Positions 9,901-19,135 of a stretch of 39,826 nt of DNA are shown here, in pieces (position 1 is the first letter of the stretch; the number at the start of each line of letters is the position of its first letter). The translations under genes and the position numbers were made by a program. The stretch comes from Salinivenus iranica. GTDB taxonomy: Bacteria > Bacteroidota > Rhodothermia > Rhodothermales > Salinibacteraceae. The stretch spans positions 1 to 39,826 of the forward strand of contig NCRB01000022.1 of NCBI GenBank assembly GCA_002894665.1. Reading direction: 5' to 3'. The notes under the pieces are model-generated. The model searched no databases and was not told the DNA's origin. It worked only from the letters and a program-made list of their open reading frames with translations.

Positions 9901-10297
9901 TGGTCACCTCCGTGACGATGGGCTCCTCGGCCTCCTCCGGAAAGGCCGTGATCCGGTCCACCTCCGATTTAATGTCGGTCCGGGCGCGCGACAGGTCGGT
10001 CCCTCGCCGGAGCTCGGCGGTCACCACCCCCGCGTTCTCGGTGGCGGAGCCCAGCACCCGGTCGATGCCCTCCACCCCCTCAATTCGGTCTTCGATGCGC
10101 CGCACGATGGACTGCTCCACCTCTTCGGGCGAGCCGCCGGGGTAGGTGACCTGAATCTGCACCTGGTCGAGGCTAAACTCCGGAAACACCTCCTGCACGG
10201 TGGTAAAGGCCGCCGCCCCCCCGCCCAGCAGCAACAGAAGCATTAACAGGTTGGCCGCCACGCCGTTGCGGGCGAACCATTCAATGGCTCGGTTCAT
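6998..10297 (-). CDS. RND efflux pump, inner-membrane permease (AcrB/HAE type)
   Basis: This 1099-residue proton-driven pump subunit would work with the adaptor and outer-membrane factor encoded upstream. The usual RND double layout is visible. TM1 is ANLLMLLLLLGGG, followed by a large periplasmic loop. TM2-6 starts near residue 335 with the TM4 proton-relay pair in GIVVDDAIVVGEN (Asp about 397-398). TM7 is near RYGVTICGAVALLLVAF, followed by a second periplasmic loop and TM8-12 (last helices GVIVNDALVMLDF and GVGIIFGTGVLMMIVPAL). Residues about 485-516, in the cytoplasmic loop between TM6 and TM7, carry an in-frame duplicated 14-residue segment (see repeat). The ATG at 10297 is abutted directly by an iteron array, so there is no upstream ribosome binding site. 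Substrate cannot be predicted. Confidence 0.95.
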   Translation of the reverse strand: MNRAIEWFARNGVAANLLMLLLLLGGGAAAFTTVQEVFPEFSLDQVQIQVTYPGGSPEEVEQSIVRRIEDRIEGVEGIDRVLGSATENAGVVTAELRRGTDLSRARTDIKSEVDRITAFPEEAEEPIVTEVTNRQQALQVALYGDASERSLKELAQRVKDDLTQDPQISFIQIAGVRDYEISVEVSRTDLRKYGLTLGQVSGLVREGSLDLPGGSIETEGEEITVRTEGQNYTKADFEDIVVLTREDGANVRLGQIAEVEDAFDENADLITRFNGKPAAVLNVFRTGDEQVLAVEETVSTYLADDLRPSLPAGLSATVWQNNAEDLRSRLNLLIENGILGLLLVVLTLTLFLAPRLAFWTSVGIFLSFSGTFIVMQYLDVSINLLSLFGFILSIGIVVDDAIVVGENVYAEQEKKGNPLAAAVRGTQRVGIPVIFAVLTTVAAFTPLLFVGGTIGKFLGDIPTIVIIVLLLSLVEVLFILPYHLSERPDRESEGGSTRGVRPDRESEGGSTRGVRPDQETPSDDQSLFFRTLNRVRRWVAAQLWTFVRGPLTTALRFATRRYGVTICGAVALLLVAFSFVGNGYISFSFFPSVQGKLVTAQVEMPAGTTPEETARMTSRLQATGYDAIEKLEEEAGQPLVENVYVTVGQQPRANSGPNQAGFTATSANLAEVSFEMIDPEERAVTSTQFENRWREMTGTVPGVRSLSFTASVVSVGEPVSVEVSAPTQERLDRSVAAVQDSLQRFAGVFDIKSDQEQGRRELELSLKPSARPLGITLNDLAQQVRGGFFGVESYRLQRGQNEVRVYTRLPDDERDAVEDLGEYRIRTPAGAAVPLETVADVTTGYAPARINRQDGRRVVTVTADVDPSVTTGNEVTQALNAAVLPSIQRAIPGMSYQFGGQQRQQRKAQSSLAIGFFLALFAIYALLAIPFRSYLQPFVIMSTIPFAWIGAIIGHLLLDVSLGLLSIFGIVGLSGVIVNDALVMLDFANEERAKGRSWPEALVRAGQMRFRPILLTSLTTFLGLFPIIIEQSVQAQFLIPMAVSLGVGIIFGTGVLMMIVPALSMLQDRATGWVQTTLLGYDEPAVHLGAYDGPTDASS
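8746..8840. repeat. in-frame 42-bp direct repeat inside the RND pump gene
   Basis: Two identical 42-bp units (8746-8787 and 8788-8829) begin GGTCGGGGCGCACCCC, and an 11-base third start follows at 8830. They encode RPDRESEGGSTRGV twice in the pump. The unit contains the self-complementary GGGGCGCACCCC, a hairpin core typical of dispersed palindromic repeats. 42 is a multiple of three and the site is the tolerant cytoplasmic loop between TM6 and TM7, so the reading frame survives. Confidence 0.9.
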
Positions 10298-10380
10298 CGG
10301 TTGAAGGTTGGCAGGCTGAAGGTTGGCAGGTTGGAGGTTGGCAGGTTGGAGGTTGGCAGGTTGGAGGTTGGCAGGTTGGA
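10298..10380. repeat. 15-bp iteron array, pump-side flank of the four-helix-bundle gene
   Basis: Five 15-bp units AGGTTGGCAGGTTGG (first unit variant AGGTTGGCAGGCTGA) run from 10305 to 10379, preceded by the half-unit CGGTTGA touching the pump start codon. The units resemble, but are not identical to, those on the other side of the gene (10847-10928), sharing the GGTTG-N3-GTTG pattern. Confidence 0.9.
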
Positions 10381-10387
10381 GCGGCGG

Positions 10388-10816
10388 TCACTCTGATCCG
10401 TCAATATTGATTTGGTAGGCGACGCTTTCCTCCTGGACGCGGGACGCGTTTGGGCGAGACTTCAGGTACTCGATCAGGCGGAATAGCTGGCGAGACACCG
10501 TTTCGACGAGTTTGTGGGCCGTCTCGAACTCGGATTCCGAGATGTACCCTTGATCGAGGGCGACATAGAGTTGAGCGCGGACCTCCCCCGCCGACCCTCG
10601 GGCGTGTCCAAGGTAGTCGATGAACACGCTCTGGGTGCGGCTCTCAAAGCCTTCGGCAATGTTGCTCATCACCGACACCGCTGCTCGTTGAATCTGGTCG
10701 CGCAGGCCGAAATCCTTCGAGAATGGCTCCTTTCGGGTGTGGTCGTAGACGTGGTTCGTCAGTTTCCGGGCGTTCTGCCACACGTCTAGATCTTCGAACC
10801 GCTCGACCGTTGCCAT
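10388..10816 (-). CDS. four-helix-bundle protein (23S rRNA IVP / bAvd-like family)
   Basis: The gene encodes 142 residues, the usual length for this family of small cytosolic four-helix bundles. Members are found in 23S rRNA intervening sequences and as the accessory protein of diversity-generating retroelements, but most are orphans of unknown role. Family hallmarks are the start FEDLDVWQNARKLTNHVY, LRDQIQRAAVSVMSNIAEG in helix two, FIDYLGHARGSAGEV in helix three, and the closing helix ETVSRQLFRLIEYLKS. The ATG at 10816 matches the family start. It is surrounded on both sides by related 15-bp iterons and sits inside the RND operon between adaptor and pump, where such a protein is not normally encoded. 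It therefore looks like an inserted cassette. No reverse transcriptase, template repeat or rRNA is nearby. Confidence 0.92.
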   Translation of the reverse strand: MATVERFEDLDVWQNARKLTNHVYDHTRKEPFSKDFGLRDQIQRAAVSVMSNIAEGFESRTQSVFIDYLGHARGSAGEVRAQLYVALDQGYISESEFETAHKLVETVSRQLFRLIEYLKSRPNASRVQEESVAYQINIDGSE

Positions 10817-10846
10817 GGCGATGAGATTGAATCTTGGGAGGTGGAC

Positions 10847-10928
10847 GTTGGAAGGTTGAATGTTGGAAGGTTGAATGTTGGAAGGTTGAATGTTGGAAGG
10901 TTGAATGTTGGAAGGTTGAATGTTGGGA
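10847..10928. repeat. 15-bp iteron array, adaptor-side flank of the four-helix-bundle gene
   Basis: Five identical units GTTGGAAGGTTGAAT start at 10847, 10862, 10877, 10892 and 10907, followed by a partial unit GTTGGGA. Two inverted copies of the core (TTCAACC at 10978-10984 and CTTCAACCTT at 10991-11000) lie just before the adaptor stop codon. Transcripts could therefore fold back on the array. Confidence 0.9.
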
Positions 10929-11007
10929 AATCGGATCGGTACAGGGTGGTGGAACGTCTGAACGCCCCGTCTAAACCTTCAACCGTGCCCCTTCAACCTT
11001 ACACCTT

Positions 11008-12246
11008 CTAACGCGAAACCCGAATCCGCATGCTATCGGTTTGCACCCGAAGGTCGGTGGTAATCACGCGGGCGTCGGGATCGAGCGTCGGGGCCAGGTA
11101 GGTCCGTTCCTCCACCGTCTGAATGGGCTCCACCCGCCGCTCGACCAGCATCGAGTCGCCGTCCACGGTCCACACAACCGGGGGCTGGTCCGGCTCGCGG
11201 GTGTGCACGGCCCGGCGGGGCACGACGTGGTAGGTCCCCTCGCGCCGCCCCACAATATCGACCGTCGCGTAGGTGCCCACGGCCAGGGGCGGCGCCTGTC
11301 CGCTCGGGGACGCCCCCTGCTGCGCCGCGGCGGCCGTCGCCTGCTCGTAGGGGGCGGACACGCGCACCACCACGTCGACGGTACGGGTCTGCTCGTCGAG
11401 GGCCCCTTCCACCCGGTGCACCCGCCCCTCCCACGTAAACGTCCGCCCGCCGTACGTGCTAGAGACCGTCGCCGGGAGCGCGGCCGCGCCCGTCTGCCCC
11501 GTCGTGCGCCACAGGTTCTGGATGAGGGCCGCCTTGCTGGAGGCGAGGGACACCACGACCTCCACGACCTCGGTGCCGTACACGGTGGCCACCGGCGTGC
11601 CGGGGGCGACGTACGCCCCCAGATCGGCCTGTTTGGTGCGGACCATGCCGTCGAACGGCACCGTCAGGCGCGTGCGCTCCAGGTTGGTGCGCGCATTTTC
11701 CAGGGAGGCCTCGGCACTTTCCAGGTTGGCACGAGCCTGGGCCAGTTGCGGCTCGTTGAAGATGAGGCGGCCCAGCTCCGTGCTGTCGGGCTCCGGGGCC
11801 TCCCCGGTCCGCTCGCGGATGCGCTCGTAGTCGCGCTCGGCGGCGGTGGCCTCCTCCCGCGCCTGGATGAGCTGGAACGTGGCCTGCGTCACCTGCGCCT
11901 CCGCCTGCGTGACCGCGGTGCGGTAGTCCGACGGATCGATCTGCGCGAGGGGCTCCCCGGCCTCAAACCGCCCCCCGCTCACCAGGGCGTCGGACACCTC
12001 GGTGAGGCGCCCGCCCACCTGTGCCGTCAGCTGAATTTCGCGGACGGGCCGCACCGTCCCGTGTCCCCGCACCTCCAGGCTCCCCGAGCGCACCTCGACC
12101 GGCGTCGTGGAGACGAGCGGCGACTGCGGGGGCGGCGAACTCGTTTCGGGCTGCGGCGCGAAGGCACGGAGGAGCCCCACCACCACGACGGCGCCGACGA
12201 GAATGCTGCCGCCGAGGAGGTACGGGTTGTAATCACGAAAATCCAT
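11008..12246 (-). CDS. RND efflux periplasmic adaptor (membrane fusion protein)
   Basis: The adaptor has 412 residues. It is anchored by an N-terminal membrane helix (YLLGGSILVGAVVVVGLL, about 9-27). A barrel-sandwich/lipoyl half follows (GHGTVRPVREIQLTAQVGGRL). A long alpha-helical hairpin comes next (about 105-190, Ala/Glu/Gln-rich heptads such as AEAQVTQATFQLIQAREEA and LAQARANLESAEASLENA). The second lipoyl half is TRLTVPFDGMVRTKQADLGAYV. The remainder consists of beta-barrel and membrane-proximal domains. It would bridge the pump and the NodT-type factor. It is the third gene of the operon, 39 bases after the outer-membrane-factor stop. In a standard operon the pump would follow directly, but here about 710 bp with a foreign-looking cassette intervene. 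Confidence 0.93.
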   Translation of the reverse strand: MDFRDYNPYLLGGSILVGAVVVVGLLRAFAPQPETSSPPPQSPLVSTTPVEVRSGSLEVRGHGTVRPVREIQLTAQVGGRLTEVSDALVSGGRFEAGEPLAQIDPSDYRTAVTQAEAQVTQATFQLIQAREEATAAERDYERIRERTGEAPEPDSTELGRLIFNEPQLAQARANLESAEASLENARTNLERTRLTVPFDGMVRTKQADLGAYVAPGTPVATVYGTEVVEVVVSLASSKAALIQNLWRTTGQTGAAALPATVSSTYGGRTFTWEGRVHRVEGALDEQTRTVDVVVRVSAPYEQATAAAAQQGASPSGQAPPLAVGTYATVDIVGRREGTYHVVPRRAVHTREPDQPPVVWTVDGDSMLVERRVEPIQTVEERTYLAPTLDPDARVITTDLRVQTDSMRIRVSR

Positions 12247-12285
12247 CGGAGAAAAGGGTCAATCGAAAGAACAAAGCCAACGGGG

Positions 12286-13776
12286 CTACTGGAAGAGGCG
12301 CGGATCCTCCGCCTCCGCGTCGTCGGTCCAGGTGCCCCCAAGTGCACGGTGGAGGGCCAGCCGGGCGTTCACGACCGCCAACTGGGCGGCGGCCCGGCGG
12401 GTACGGGCCTGCAGCAGGCCCCGCTCGGCGTCCAGCAGGGCCACCACGTCGCCCACTCCCCCCTCGTATCGGTCGCGCTGCGTCCGGTAGGCATCGCGGG
12501 CCGTCGCCACCTGCTGCCTGACGTCCCGGAGGCGCTGCTTCTGTTTCTCGTAGGCAACGAGCGCGGCCTTCACCTCCCGAAACGCTGTGAGCACGGTCTG
12601 CTGGTAGGTCGCCGCCTGCTGCTGGTAGCGGGCCTCCGCCGCGTCGAGGTTGGCGCGCAGCCGCCCCCCTTGAAAGAGCGGGGCCGTGAGCTGAGCGGCG
12701 AAGTTGGCAAACCGCTGGTCGAGGTCGATGAGGCTGCTGAGGGCGCTGCTCTGCGTGCCGCCCGTGCCGGTGAGGGACAGGCTCGGCAGCATCTCGGCCC
12801 GGGCCACGCCAATCTGCTGACGCGCCGCCTCCAGTCGGCGGGCCCCCGCCCGCACATCGGGCCGCCGCATCAACAGATCAGACGGCAGGCCCGCCGGCAC
12901 GGGCGACAGGTCGAGTGCGAACGACAAGGAGTCGGGAAGCAGGGCGCGCTCCTGCCCCGCAAACCGCCCCAGCAGCACGGAGAGCTGGCTCCGGGCCTCG
13001 TACAGCTGATTCTCCAACTGCGGCTGCTCCGCCCGCGCCCCCTCCAGGCTCTGCTGGACCGAGTATACCTGGAACGACGAGGCGATTCCCTGGGCGTACC
13101 GGTCCTCCGTGATGTCGAGCCGCTGTTCCAGCAGACCGACGGTGCGCCGCCCCAGCTGCACCTGCCGCTGGAGAGACACGGCCTGGAAGTAGGTTGAGAT
13201 CGTCTGGCTGATGACGGAGATGCGGGCCGTCTGCAGATCGGCGGCCGTGGCAAAGTACTGGTTCAGGGCCGCCTTGCGCTGACTTCGGACCCGTCCCCAG
13301 AAGTCGAGCTCGTAGGACAGGCCAAGCGTGGCCTGGTAGTCGGTAAACTCGAAGCGGTCCGGGCCCTGCCCCCCGCCGATGGCACCGCCGATTCCGGTGT
13401 TGGCGGGCTGGTTCTGGTAGTTGCCCTGCCCATTGGCCGTGGCGCTCGGAAACAGTGGGGCCCGTGCAATCCGGAACTGTGCCGCCAGCTCCTCGACGCG
13501 CGCCTCCGCGGCCCGGAGATCAAAATTTTCGGCCAGGGCGGTGTCCACCAGTGTGGTGAGTGTCGAATCCCCGAAGGCCGTCCACCACCGCTGCGACTCC
13601 ATGCGGGCCGTATCCGCCGCGGCGCTCGGCAGCGTGGTGTCGCCCGGGGCCGACGCAAAGGTGCCGGGCAGGTCCTGCTCGGCCTCGGGCGCGGGCATGG
13701 AGGGCGTGAGCGAGCAGCCCGCCACCGCCAGCAGGCAGGCCAGGACGCCGTACAGACAAGGGCGCAAACGCGTCAT
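12286..13776 (-). CDS. outer-membrane efflux factor, NodT/OprM-type lipoprotein
   Basis: This 496-residue TolC-like channel would form the exit duct of the tripartite pump. The N-terminus is a lipoprotein signal (LACLLAVAGC, Cys about 21). The mature chain has the two repeated OEP units of this family, for example RWWTAFGDSTLTTLVDTALAEN and the coiled-coil ARVEELAAQF in the first half. The conserved LPSDLLMRRPDVRAG lies in the second half, followed by ARAEMLPSLSLTG. Length and motif order are normal for NodT proteins. The start at 13776 lies 41 bases after the TetR stop, supporting co-transcription. Confidence 0.94.
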   Translation of the reverse strand: MTRLRPCLYGVLACLLAVAGCSLTPSMPAPEAEQDLPGTFASAPGDTTLPSAAADTARMESQRWWTAFGDSTLTTLVDTALAENFDLRAAEARVEELAAQFRIARAPLFPSATANGQGNYQNQPANTGIGGAIGGGQGPDRFEFTDYQATLGLSYELDFWGRVRSQRKAALNQYFATAADLQTARISVISQTISTYFQAVSLQRQVQLGRRTVGLLEQRLDITEDRYAQGIASSFQVYSVQQSLEGARAEQPQLENQLYEARSQLSVLLGRFAGQERALLPDSLSFALDLSPVPAGLPSDLLMRRPDVRAGARRLEAARQQIGVARAEMLPSLSLTGTGGTQSSALSSLIDLDQRFANFAAQLTAPLFQGGRLRANLDAAEARYQQQAATYQQTVLTAFREVKAALVAYEKQKQRLRDVRQQVATARDAYRTQRDRYEGGVGDVVALLDAERGLLQARTRRAAAQLAVVNARLALHRALGGTWTDDAEAEDPRLFQ

Positions 13777-13817
13777 CTGAAAACCGATCGGGCGGGAAGC
13801 AATGAGACGAGCGGCGG

Positions 13818-14468
13818 CTAGTCGCGAGGCGCGAGGCCCCGATAGATCAGATCAAACAGGTGGTCCTTTCGCTCCTCCACGAACGCGTCCCAGTCGCGCT
13901 CGGCGGGCGGGTGCAAAATCTGGACCGTCGGGCGGGCGACGAAGAAATACAGGCACGTCGAGATCACCGTCAGCACCGCGTGGTGCGGGTCCACCGGTCG
14001 AATTTCGCCGGCCTCGACAGCGTCCTCGATCGTGTTTACCAGGATGCTCGGCGGGGTGCGGTCCGTTTTTGTCGCCTCCCGCATGTGCTCGCCGAGCAGG
14101 GTGCCCCCCGCCAGGTTCTCCTGCACCATCAGGCGCATCGCCGCGTCGTGGGTGCGCACAAAGTCGACGTATCCGTCAATGAAGACCCGCAGCGTCTCCG
14201 CAAAGGTCGGGGCCTCCGTCAACGAGATGTCGAACGACGCCATGAACTGCCGCACCGTGTAGGCGAACACGTTCTCGTACAGCGTCCGCTTGTCGCGGAA
14301 GTAGTAGTGCAGCATCGCCTTGTTGATGTCGGCGGCGTCGGCGATCCCCTGCATCCGAGCGCCATTCCGCCCCTCGCGGGCAAACACCTGCAGGGCCGCG
14401 TCGAAAATGGTCCGCTCCGTGTCGGAGTACTCGGAAGGGGCGGACAGATCGGCCATGAGCCGGTGCAT
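13818..14468 (-). CDS. TetR/AcrR-family repressor of the efflux operon
   Basis: The gene encodes about 216 residues. The N-terminal helix-turn-helix domain (about 15-60) shows ERTIFDAALQVFAREG, then IADAADINKAMLHYYFRDKRTLYENVF, the standard TetR recognition region. The C-terminal ligand and dimer domain is divergent, as usual. The frame is open up to an ATG at 14507, but that start would leave only five bases after the palindromic operator at 14513-14536. The ATG at 14468 (or 14456) is therefore preferred. It is the first gene of a four-gene efflux operon with about 40-bp gaps. By family knowledge it most likely represses itself and the pump and is released by a pump substrate. Confidence 0.92.
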   Translation of the reverse strand: MHRLMADLSAPSEYSDTERTIFDAALQVFAREGRNGARMQGIADAADINKAMLHYYFRDKRTLYENVFAYTVRQFMASFDISLTEAPTFAETLRVFIDGYVDFVRTHDAAMRLMVQENLAGGTLLGEHMREATKTDRTPPSILVNTIEDAVEAGEIRPVDPHHAVLTVISTCLYFFVARPTVQILHPPAERDWDAFVEERKDHLFDLIYRGLAPRD

Positions 14469-14512
14469 TGGCGCGAGACGAAAGGATGTAGTGGAATTGA
14501 CTCCCATCCGCC

Positions 14513-14536
14513 TGGTTCAACCATTTGGTTAAACCA
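14513..14536. promoter_or_regulatory. tandem palindromic operator, likely TetR-repressor site
   Basis: Two 11-bp palindromes, TGGTTCAACCA (14513-14523) and TGGTTAAACCA (14526-14536), lie two bases apart. Together they form a longer dyad, and the junction AACCATTTGGTT is itself palindromic. Spacing of 13 bp centre to centre fits two TetR-family dimers. It is immediately upstream of the repressor gene that leads the efflux operon. Promoter boxes were not assignable. Confidence 0.7.
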
Positions 14537-14675
14537 TACGCGAAGATTACAGGATGTCCCGCGCCTCGTCCGATCATCTCCGATCCGGCCCGTGCTCCGG
14601 GGGCTCCAGCGCACAATCGGTTACGACAGAGTAGTGCCGTGTCAACCGTGATTCTCGCATAGAAAAGTCGCCCCC

Positions 14676-14721
14676 TGTCATCCCGGGCGGAGCGAGCGTG
14701 CGAGCGGAGATCCGGGATCTA
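14676..14721. repeat. single hairpin repeat of the GTCATC type
   Basis: The element starts TGTCATCCCGGGCGGAGCG and ends GAGATCCGGGATCT. ATCCCGG (14680-14686) pairs perfectly with CCGGGAT (14712-14718). It shares the GTCATC-N2-CG-GCG start and GAGATC end with the tandem units at 4205-4580, suggesting one dispersed family. It lies between the TetR promoter region and the 3' end of the beta-galactosidase gene. Apart from this, the operator and a weak hairpin, 14508-14903 shows nothing. Confidence 0.6.
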
Positions 14722-14825
14722 TACGGCGGGAGAAGAGAGCACTCCGGGTTCCGCTCTGCCCCCCCTCAGGGCCATTCTTCCTCAGTCGAGCCCCAGTGAG
14801 TTGGCTGGATCGATCCCGGCTCGGC

Positions 14826-14845
14826 GCCCCGAACACCCTCGGGGC
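14826..14845 (-). terminator. weak stem-loop downstream of beta-galactosidase gene
   Basis: GCCCCG (14826-14831) and CGGGGC (14840-14845) form a six-base-pair stem with an 8-base loop, 58 bases beyond the lacZ stop. There is no T run in either direction. It may be an RNA 3' end or only a chance GC palindrome. Confidence 0.25.
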
Positions 14846-14903
14846 TTGGCCGGGAGGACAAACACAACCTTGAGGTTTGACACAACAGTAGACTGCCGGC
14901 CCG

Positions 14904-18170
<3,267 letters not shown>

Positions 18171-18203
18171 CTATCAGAGACGACCCGCCGATCGGCGCAT
18201 GGG

Positions 18204-18716
18204 CTACGGAGCGGTGGAGCGCACGGAAAACCGGTATACGGTCTGCGACGTGTACGTTTCGCCGGGCCGCAGGATGGTGGACGGAAAGGTCGGCTGGTTC
18301 GGCGAGTCGGGAAAGTGTTGCGTCTCCAGCGCAAACCCCGCATGTTGTGGATACGCCGCTCCGCGCGTTCCGACCAACGAGCCGTCCAGGAAATTCCCAG
18401 AATAGAACTGAAGGCCCGGCTCAGTCGTCCGCACAGTCATCTCTCGCCCACTGTCCGGGTCGTGTACACGGGCGGCTAGGCGCAACGAGTCGCGATCCTG
18501 TCGGGCCAGCACGAAGTTGTGGTCGTACCCACCGCCGATCCCGAGTTGGCGGTTGTCCTGATCGATGCGGGCCCCAATGGGGGTTGCCTCGCGGAAGTCG
18601 AAGGGCGTGTCGCCCACCGAGCGGACGTCCCCAGTCGGAATCAGTGTGGAATCGACCGGGGTGAACGCCTCGGCGTCGATCATGAGCTCGTGGTCGAGGA
18701 TGGTCCCCTTCCCCAT
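18204..18716 (-). pseudogene. C-terminal half of a second galM (aldose 1-epimerase remnant)
   Basis: The frame encodes about 170 residues matching the last part of the intact GalM at 20316-21425. Shared stretches are FTPVDSTLIPTG, YDHNFVLA, GLQFYSGN, ALETQHFPDSPN and FPSTILRPGETY. Homology begins almost exactly at GKGTILDHELMI near 18713. The N-terminal half, with the NYGG, HLHGG and QHSYFN motifs needed for catalysis, is missing and is not found in other frames nearby. It retains the base Glu region (ETQHF) but not the histidines. It lies 87 bp upstream of lacZ on the same strand and probably marks an old galM-lacZ operon. The difference from the intact copy argues for an old paralogue rather than a recent duplication. 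Confidence 0.85.
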
Positions 18717-18763
18717 CGAGAATAACAACGAGGACGGGAATAGGATCAGAAGAATCAGGTGTG

Positions 18764-18796
18764 AGCGGTTCCCCCCGATTCCCCGGTGGAACCGCT
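18764..18796. other. 9-bp inverted repeat upstream of the galM fragment
   Basis: AGCGGTTCC (18764-18772) and GGAACCGCT (18788-18796) are perfect complements around a 15-base loop. There is no T run. It lies 48 bases from the galM-fragment breakpoint, so it could be a hairpin in the minus-strand leader, or the end of whatever DNA replaced the galM 5' half. No function is claimed. Confidence 0.45.
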
Positions 18797-18868
18797 TCCT
18801 TCAGTCGGGAGCGCTTCCGCGAGGCTTGGCGCCTGCGGAGGACGGTGAAGCAGGCTCGGCTCAAGCAG

Positions 18869-18903
18869 TTCGAATGTATCGAATCGGTTCGACTGTTTTC
18901 GAA
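18869..18903. promoter_or_regulatory. cluster of LacI-type operators (TCGAA half-sites)
   Basis: The central 14-mer TCGAATCGGTTCGA (18879-18892) is a dyad with a central CG, the classic form of LacI/GalR-family operators. Two further TTCGAA sites lie at 18869-18874 and 18898-18903. The cluster sits between the minus-strand galM-fragment/lacZ genes and the + strand LacI-family gene, so it is a reasonable site for that regulator. A TATTTT at 18912-18917 downstream is -10-like, but its transcript would start inside the next Shine-Dalgarno. Confidence 0.65.
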
Positions 18904-18934
18904 TCGTTTGCTATTTTAAGGAGGTGTTACTAAA

Positions 18935-18991
18935 ATGTCAAGCGACGATAGAAATCGCCCGCTCCGATCGCCGGACGCGATCTTCGAGTAA
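18935..18991 (+). CDS. possible 18-codon minigene with a very strong Shine-Dalgarno
   Basis: AAGGAGGTG at 18918-18926 is a near-perfect anti-SD match placed 8 bases before an ATG. The ATG opens MSSDDRNRPLRSPDAIFE and then TAA. Most genes in this window have little or no such sequence, so this one stands out. It lies directly downstream of the LacI-type operators. It may be a leader peptide, or the preserved 5' end of a gene whose body was deleted in the rearrangements that also truncated galM and galT. The peptide resembles nothing I recognise. Confidence 0.35.
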   Translation: MSSDDRNRPLRSPDAIFE

Positions 18992-19135
18992 CGTCTACAC
19001 GGCCTTCCTCAGCCGACTCGCTACTTTATAGGCCTCCGGATACGGCTTGGACTTGCGAAACGCGAACGGAAACGCTGCCTTAACAGACGGTAGTTTTGCT
19101 CAGCTTCACCTCTAACTGGTAGGACGCCTGATTAC

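Noticed and set aside
8435-10246. 603-codon open frame antisense to the RND pump
   Set aside because: It mirrors a well-supported pump gene, and its His/Arg/Glu-rich translation has no recognisable motif.
10388-10816. Diversity-generating retroelement suggested by the bAvd-like protein
   Set aside because: No reverse transcriptase, template repeat or variable repeat is seen anywhere near.
10298-10928. CRISPR array suggested by regular short repeats
   Set aside because: The units are 15 bp, directly abutting with no spacers, and there are no cas genes.
11041-13197. 718-codon open frame antisense to adaptor and outer-membrane factor
   Set aside because: Same reason: a mirror of two real genes with an Arg/Gly/His-rich translation.
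18421-18864. Alternative open frame over the galM remnant
   Set aside because: The frame overlapping it at 18204-18716 has strong residue-by-residue identity to GalM. This one is Arg/Pro-rich.
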